Shown here piece after piece: positions 20,157 to 29,002 of a DNA stretch of 29,002 nt. Position numbers and translations under genes: made by a program. Position 1 is the stretch's first letter. Each line of letters starts with the position of its first letter. The stretch covers positions 1 through 29,002 of the forward strand of contig MZNV01002264.1 of assembly GCA_002081555.1 (NCBI GenBank), read 5' to 3'. The notes under the pieces are model-generated. The model had not been told where the DNA came from and ran no database searches. It saw nothing but the letters and a program-made list of their open reading frames with translations. This DNA comes from Protostelium mycophagum. Its lineage: Eukaryota > Evosea > Variosea > Protosteliida > Protosteliaceae.

Positions 20157-21262
20157 TTAAAACCGAAAATGTGTCTTACTTTGCCATTGCTGAAATTCTT
20201 TACTCTGCATGAAAGGTCTAACCGAACCAGCCATCAAAACTAAAACTTGTTTCTGTACATTTTCAAACGTGGCCAGTTTGAGCTTTCCTCTCTACTCGTT
20301 TTAATATTCAAATCTTTCAAATGGCGGGAGAACTTACTCTCATTTCCTTCTCGATTGCCTTCTTATAGGTGGAATCGATGTTGAGAGGTTTGTCCGCACT
20401 CTTGGAAAAATAGTCTTCAAAAACTGGGCATAAAGCGGGCGTGGCATCCACCCATTTGCCTGCTTTCACGATCTGAGATGGCATCATTTTTACGGCCTCA
20501 TATCGGCGAAATCATTCCATACGAACCTCAATAGCGATCCAAAATTGTATGTTTTCATCACAATGCTGGGCTGCGCTCCATCTGACTCCTTCAACATGGT
20601 GATATGCACTAGATCGACCAAGATTACCTCTCAAAAGCAACAGCACAATCTCTAATCTGTAATATCGAGTCCAATTGTTTATCAGACTGCAGACTTGAGT
20701 CATAAACAATTGACTGACAGACTCACCATGCCCTCCAAGGACAAGTCATCTGGTTGCATGGCTGTCCTTTTGTTTTTTGACTCTGGTGAAGGAGAACCTT
20801 GTGGTGATTCGAATCGCTTGCTGGCCCCCAAAACTCTTCTTGAAAGTGTCCTCAAGATGCCGTTGTCGTCCCCCTGCATGGAGAACTCTCTTTCAATTTT
20901 CCAAATGTTCTGTAAGAGGCACGCAGAACAAAACGAAAGGTCCTCAGAGGTCAGAAATTTGTGGAAACGCCGGTGGTGTCTGTTTGACGTGCGGGATATT
21001 TCTTCTCGAAACACGACCTTGGCTGCATTTTCGCTGGAACGAAGGTGCGTACACTTCAGAGGACATTGAAACGGTTGTCTTCTCTGTTAAAGAGGACGCT
21101 TTCATCAAGAAACAAGAGGTATCTTCCAAAATCGGGATTCCCTTTAGCGACACAAATCTCTTGGGAGGAACTTGTTGCCCTGGCGATATAGACCTCAGCT
21201 CCTCGTCCTGGGCTTTCACAGAAGCACCCAAGTACACTCTTTGCCAAGGTTTGGGAGAACAC
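20157..21262 (-). CDS. RGS-domain protein (regulator of G-protein signalling)
   Basis: RGS domains speed GTP hydrolysis by G-alpha subunits. The RGS core comes from exons between about 20700 and 20157: QLDSILQIRDCAVAFER, DENIQFWIAIE (the family 'ENi.FW.a.e' motif), FEDYFSKSADKPLNIDS, KKAIEKEM and FENVQKQVLVLMAGSVRPF, ending at TAA 20157-20159. Upstream exons (21262-20740) encode a Ser/Arg-rich, probably disordered region (for example SPQGSPSPESKN) with no recognised domain. The start MFSQTLAKS is a model: it needs a 28-nt intron, shorter than the others here, and the first exon could lie elsewhere. If it is right, only 14 bp separate this ATG from the WDR3 stop. No GGL, DEP or membrane segment is seen. 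Confidence 0.8.
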
Positions 21263-21276
21263 TCTCCCTACAGAGT

Positions 21277-24200
21277 TTATTTGGTGAGTTCTTCCAGGAA
21301 AGACCCGCGTTTCGATTTCTTTATGGCTTCGCCGAAGAAAAAATGTGTCGTCTCGTTCTCGATCTTCCTCTTATGAAAGTTGAGAGCTGCCCTGTTGATT
21401 CCCATCAAGTCCTGTTGTTGTCAGACTCTACTTGGGTCTGAGACCTCACCTTTTGCTCCTGTAGATGGCGGTGTACATTGTTACGTAAACGTTCTAGGAT
21501 GGGGGTGGCTGTGGGGTGACTGGCAATCTGGTCGTGGTATTGGTTCAAGATAAAGAAGAGAGATCTGCAGACCAACTCGATCTGGGGAACGTCAGCGTTG
21601 TAGATCTGTATCAAGATGTTTTTTTATCAGAAAATGTTGGTGGAAAACTGACTTGTTGTGCACCAGCGGCCCAGTGGTCCATTAGTTTTAACAAATCCAT
21701 GCAGTATGTGAAACTCAAAACGCGGAGGGACTCTTCAAGCTCCGTCAGCTTGATTCCTCTCATCACCTGTCGGAGGTGTCAGGTTGACACGTCACGTGTC
21801 AAAATGTCACCTTCAGCACGTAATCTTCTGGTGATAATCCCATCATGAGGATATTGGGTGCTGGTGGCTCCACAAGAGACGCTAATGCCCCCTGACTGTT
21901 CTATTTTTAGAACATATGTCACACTACAACTCATTATACGTACACTTTTCCGGCGTCCAAGTCTCTCTGAGCGGATTCCAGGTCCTCTTCATACTCTTGC
22001 CTCTGCTTCATCTCTACAGAAGCAGTGATCAACGCTTCCAACAGCCTTTCTCCTGACCTAATCGTGTCGATCGTCTTCTTGGTGGCCCTCTCGTCCTCCT
22101 ATTTATAGATCAACACCGGGTCGGACACGTCACGATCTCATCTCGTCTCCACGAGATGATGGAGAGATCTCACCTCTCCTCTCTCCTTGTTGACTTCCTC
22201 TTCGTCCATTTGCTCCTCCATCTCCCTGTTCCTCTCCTCGCTAAGAAACAATTGCTCATCTGATCTGACGTGTACTCTTATGGATCTATCCACACGTCAG
22301 TTCTGACATGTTGTCAATCACCGTGGTAACGGGAATGAAAAGATGTTTAAAGGACCTGTCAGCAGATGCAGAGACAACGAAATTCCCGTTTCTGGAAGTC
22401 GCCAAACTCCAAATCGCTCCGTGATGAGTGCTGATGGTCTGTATGTGGTCGAACTATAAATAGATCAGATGTCTCGGAAACTGAAAAGATATCTCACCGT
22501 GTCGGCGTCCCAATACTTTATGGTCTTGTCTTTAGAACATGTGAAGAAGTAATGAGTCTTGTTGATGAATCGTAGTGACATGATGCTGTCATCATGCGCG
22601 AATATGGACTTGTGGCAATCTCCAAAGTCAGTTCCCCACAACTACAACGAGTCAATTATTTTGGCGGGAAAATGAAAACAAACCTTGATATTCTTGTCTG
22701 CTGATCCAGTTGCGATCAACGTTCCATCAGAAGAGAAATCCACTGTCATGACAGGTAACTGTCAAAATCATGTCAAAATGACACTGAAATTTCTCAGAAG
22801 ACTCACTCTGTGGCCGTATAATGACAGGTAAAACTTGAGAGAATCTTCAAAGAAAATTTTGACGGTGTTGTCGAGGAGCGAGGCGGCAACGTATTTACAG
22901 TCAGGGCTATATCTGACACACAACACGTCATCTGACATCTTTAGGGTTCTGGTGTGCTTTAGAGCGAGATGCTTTCCCTATAAAATGATGAGCACGGAAT
23001 TTTCGGAGAAATTTCGAATACGTACAAGACACCGACATTTATTTTTAATCATTATGTAAAAAATTATTTTTAGAATTTACAGCGTTGTAGATTGATTGAC
23101 TTACGTTTTCTGTTTTCATGATCTCGAATTCCCAGAATTTTACGTCCTTATCAGCAGATCCGGAGACGATACCGGTCTTGTCCGGCTTCACATGCAAACT
23201 CCATACGCATCCTGTGTGTGCTTCTATCTACAACGCGTCATTTTTTGTGAGGAATAACCGTTCATGGACAAGCAAAACGAACCTTCTGGATGCATTCTCC
23301 AGAGTTGATTTCGTACAACTCTAAAAATCCTTGCTTTGTTCCGATCACCACCTGAAATCTCTCAGAAAACACGTCTAAAATGACGTCATGTTGTCGACAT
23401 CTACAACGAGACTTACGTGTTTGTTTCCGGGCAGGAAGCCGCCGCACATTCCGTAACCTGATTGCATGGTTCTGATGCATTGTTGTGATTCGACATTCCA
23501 GATCTTTATTTCAGCTGCGAAATTTCAGGGAGATTTCAATACTCGATACAATATCCTATTTTTATGTCGAATGTGCCGAGAAATTTCGGAGAAAACTCAC
23601 TGTTGGATGTGGTCATGATCATGGTGTCATCTACAGTGATGCTGACATCACGGATCTCCGATCTGTGTCCTGAAACATATGAGTGAATTTTTCACCAATT
23701 TTCTCAGAAAATTCGAGGAAAGATCAGGTGCATTTCTGAGAAAATTACCGGGTAGCAGCAATTGTTGTGCGATTTGGTAAGTCTTTTCTTCGCCTTCTTC
23801 CTTCAGCTTGAGGACTTCTATTTTGTTATTTGAGAGTCCCAGCACGATCTACAACGCTCAACATGTATTTTCCCACATGTCTTCTCGTATAACTCGATTG
23901 TAGATGGAGGATTTGATGATCTACAACGAACCTTGGATTGATTTTTGGAAGTTGCGATGGAGGAGAGATCTCCTTGTGCTGTGTACAGTTGCTCCATTTC
24001 AAGTTCGTCTGTCGCTGCGAAATGAGCTTGAGATTCCTGCGAAATTTCCGCGGTCTCTTCAGCTTCTGCTTCACCCTCCTTCTGTGCTTTCTACATGACG
24101 TCATCACAAGCACGAAATTTCTCTGAAATTTCGATATTTTCGAGGAAAAACACGTGAAATCTCCGGACCTTGCTGGCTTTGGCGCGCTTTTTAGAGGTGG

Positions 24201-25668
24201 CTCTGAGGCCCCTTCTCTTTCTCCTGGATTCCCTGCGTTCTTCGTCCGCGACGGAAAATATTTCCACTTGTTTTCCTGATGTCTGGACGTACAGTGTGCT
24301 TCCATCTGCAGAGAAACGTAGACGGCTGACTCTCTCTGTCGACTTCCTGTCAACTTTTCCGATATACCTTGCCTGAACGTCTCAGAAGATCTCGTTTATG
24401 ATATCATCGGGCTATCCGCGACATAAAATGGTGCATCTACAACGAGACAGATGGACTCGAATTTTCTCTGAAAACTCACGAAGTTCTGGTGTTCGTCCTC
24501 TGTGTCCTCTCTGTCTCCTTCTGCCGGAGTTATGTCCTCCACATTAGCTCCGTTCTTGATCAAAGGAAACTCCGATTGATCTAAACTCCACACGCGGAGT
24601 CTCGGTCCACTAGACCCAGTGACTAATCTTGTTCCCTGAACAGTTGAGCCGTCTACAATCCTACAAATATCGCTTCTTCATGTGTCTTTCACCTCCAAAG
24701 AAAAAAAACATGCTGATGCAGAGGAAAATAAACTGTGCCGTACAAACAAGAATACCATAATTAATTTTTCTTTTCCATTCACAAATAAGACGAAAAATCA
24801 GTAAGAAGGGAAAATGGACATAGATAAAATACCTCTGGATTCACGTGGAGACTCCAAATCTCTTCTCGATGTCCGACGATTGTAGATATGCACACTCTAG
24901 TGTCCATGTCCCAGACCTGAGGAAGGCTCAATCAATTGGTCCCACTACTACGACCAGTTACCTTCATGAGCGTGTCTTTGCTGCAGGAAATAATTTTTCT
25001 GGTCTTTTCCATTGTGTAAACATCGGTGATCTCATTTCTATGTCCTTTCAACCTAATGTTTGTTCATGTTTAGAAAATCAAACATCACCAAAAATATGTT
25101 GTAAATCACCTGAAGAGACCCTGCTCTCCTACTACATCCCAAACAACAATGTTTGTGTCGGCAGAGCCGGAAGTCAATAATGTTCCAGTCTCATTGAAAT
25201 GTAGACATGTCACTCTCTTCTTGTGTCCATTGAGTGTCATGGTGCAGGTGCGTTCTTTCAAATCGAAAATGCGGATGGCACCATCGTGGTAACTGATCAA
25301 AAATGAATTCTGATCACTGAAAGATGAAGATGATGGAAATAAAACGAAGGGGTAATTACCCAGCGGCAACGATGTTTCCGTTAGGTGCCAGAAGTAGGGC
25401 GGTAACCGGTGATTTGTTCTTCAACTCTTTGAGTGTGCCAACCTAACATCAGTATCAATATACCAATTCATGTTGTTTCACTGTCTAGAAACGTGAAGTT
25501 CATGAGGTAAGGGACACTCACCAATTCTCCTCTTCTCACGTTCCAAATGTTCACCACTTCCAAAGAGGCAGACAGCACATTTTCTGTCTCATCATCTAAA
25601 GCAACGGCACCCGAACAAACAACACCGAATGATACGGTGGGGTTATAGCGAAGGTAGGCCTTGACCAT
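21277..25668 (-). CDS. WDR3: WDR3 / Utp12 (DIP2) homologue, SSU processome WD40 protein
   Basis: WDR3/Utp12 is a UTP-B subunit needed for 18S rRNA processing in the nucleolus. The start MVKAYLRYNPTVSFGVVCSG (ATG 25668) matches animal WDR3 (QYLRY..S..FGV). WD40 repeats follow across many exons, for example NIWNVRRGELV, GSADTNIVVWDVVGEQGL, VVIGTKQGFLELYEINSGE, SGSADKDVKFWEFEI, GTDFGDCHKSIFAHD and IKYWDADT. A Lys/Glu-rich segment (about 22280-21960: EEQMDEEEVNKERGE, RLLEALITASVEMKQ) precedes the Utp12 domain (about 21800-21440: IKLTELEESLRVLSF, IELVCRSLFFILNQYHDQI). The tail DLMGINRAALNFHKRK runs to TAA 21277-21279. Several introns (22642, 23228 and 23849 acceptors; 23401 and 23926 near donors) carry the CTACAACG motif, and many carry TTTCTGAGAAATTTC-like sequence. 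Confidence 0.92.
23849..23931 (-). repeat. WDR3 intron built around three copies of the CTACAAC motif
   Basis: Read on the gene strand, this 83-nt intron opens GTTCGTTGTAGATC, has CATCTACAATCG near its middle, and ends GAGCGTTGTAG immediately before the exon ATCGTGCTGG. Donor and acceptor ends thus carry the same octamer in the same orientation and the middle carries the inverse. That arrangement is what an inserted or duplicated short element would leave. Confidence 0.7.
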
Positions 25669-26143
25669 CTTCCAGATATGTGATGATGATCGGAAAATTT
25701 CGTGAAACGACTGTCTACAACTGAACTGGTCACTTTTCTGGATGTAATTTTTATTTTATTAAATATTCTTCTTCCTCAAAATCAATTTTCTTGACCCCAG
25801 AATTGATGAATACATTTGGCTATGAAAATCATATAATTTAATATTCAACTGGGAATATATTTGACTGTTATAAGAATAAAGATCTGAAGGAGGTTTTTTC
25901 CCGGTTCTCAGCTCGCGCAATGCTTCAAACCACAAGTTTACAAAGGTTCAACATAAAGATTATAGAGGCAGTTTTTCAGATCCACACAGTTGCCTCCAAA
26001 TTTGAGTCTTGAAAGGAAGGAGGTGGGCGTTTGGAAAATGACGAAGAAATGACGACTATTTTCAGAGAAAAAGTGTGCAAAACCGAAAATTATTGACGAC
26101 TACATCGACATCAACACCACACGCATCAACACGTACCACCGCA
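25669..26143. other. Divergent promoter region between WDR3 and the ankyrin-DEP kinase
   Basis: These 475 bases separate two outward-read genes. The stretch from 25740 to 25870 is AT-rich. A CTACAAC near-copy (TCTACAACTG) lies at about 25718, about 50 bp upstream of the WDR3 ATG. No open frame of interest was seen. Confidence 0.45.
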
Positions 26144-28805
<2,662 letters not shown>

Positions 28806-28884
28806 ATATAAAATATCTTCTTGGGCTTGTCATCATTTTACATGTTGTTGATTGATAATTAATTATTTAGCACATTTATTTTGA

Positions 28885-29002
28885 CTATTTCACAACGCTA
28901 AATGGCAAGGAAATATTAAAACAAAGAGGCACCATATCACGCAAAGAATGTTGTATCGGTGTAAGTGCTTCTGAGAGAGCACCGCACAGTTCCTCTGTTG
29001 GG
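28885..29002 (-). CDS. Possible last exon of a gene extending past the right edge
   Basis: From the window end leftward one frame is open for 38 codons before TAG 28885-28887 and reads TEELCGALSEALTPIQHSL, DMVPLCFNISLPFSVVK. The composition looks coding, but an open run of this length has roughly a one in six chance of arising at random, and I recognise no domain. If real it is convergent with the kinase gene, 79 bp between stops. Confidence 0.3.
   Translation of the reverse strand, partial: PTEELCGALSEALTPIQHSLRDMVPLCFNISLPFSVVK

Noticed and set aside
20777-21376. 199-codon plus-strand ORF, the longest in the window
   Set aside because: It lies antisense to RGS and WDR3 exons that are supported by homology; its own translation has no domain and low-quality composition.

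Overview
The window is nuclear DNA from an intron-dense unicellular eukaryote. Genes sit close together on both strands. Reading frames are broken every 50-300 bases by short introns, mostly about 35-60 nt, starting GT(A/G)AG and ending CAG or TAG. STAT, F-box, RGS, AGC-kinase and thaumatin-like genes together with LRRC45, RAD9 and WDR3 homologues suggest an amoebozoan (social or protosteloid amoeba). LRRC45 and a kintoun-like/MYND protein hint at centrioles or a flagellate stage. The species assignment is inference. No bacterial or viral genes, CRISPR arrays, rRNAs or tRNAs were seen.

Layout. 14-236 (-): first exon of an F-box protein running off the left edge. 590-3243 (-): a STAT transcription factor. 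3244-4814: intergenic, with two different duplications. 4815-6116 (+): LysM protein with a cysteine-rich CHORD-like segment and a UBA/CUE-like tail. 6173-9352 (-): LRRC45 homologue, tail-to-tail with the LysM gene, 56 bp between stops. 9521-9954 (-): half-LIM plus zinc-ribbon protein. 10130-11829 (-): AIF2/FSP1-type flavoprotein. 11943-12241: MITE-like element with 66-bp inverted ends. 12353-13953 (-): secreted thaumatin-like protein. 14572-16357 (+): RAD9 checkpoint clamp subunit. 16481-16905: GTTCTG-rich element with short inverted ends. 17301-19320 (-): unrecognised coding region, its downstream part broken. 19348-19879 (+): kintoun-like N-terminus plus MYND finger. 20157-21262 (-): RGS protein. 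21277-25668 (-): WDR3/Utp12. 26144-28805 (+): ankyrin-DEP-AGC kinase. 28885-29002 (-): possible last exon of a further gene.

The genes do not form one pathway: signalling (STAT, RGS, kinase), genome maintenance (RAD9), ribosome assembly (WDR3), centrosome/cilium (LRRC45, kintoun-like), redox (AIF2-like) and secreted thaumatin are interleaved, as is normal in a compact protist genome.

The most unusual signal is not a gene. The octamer CTACAACG or its complement CGTTGTAG occurs 20 times where about one is expected by chance. Thirteen copies extend to ATCTACAACG. It is found in both orientations and concentrates in introns. In at least three WDR3 introns it forms the last eight bases, including the acceptor AG. 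Splice coordinates throughout were worked out by eye from reading-frame continuity and homology and should be treated as models.
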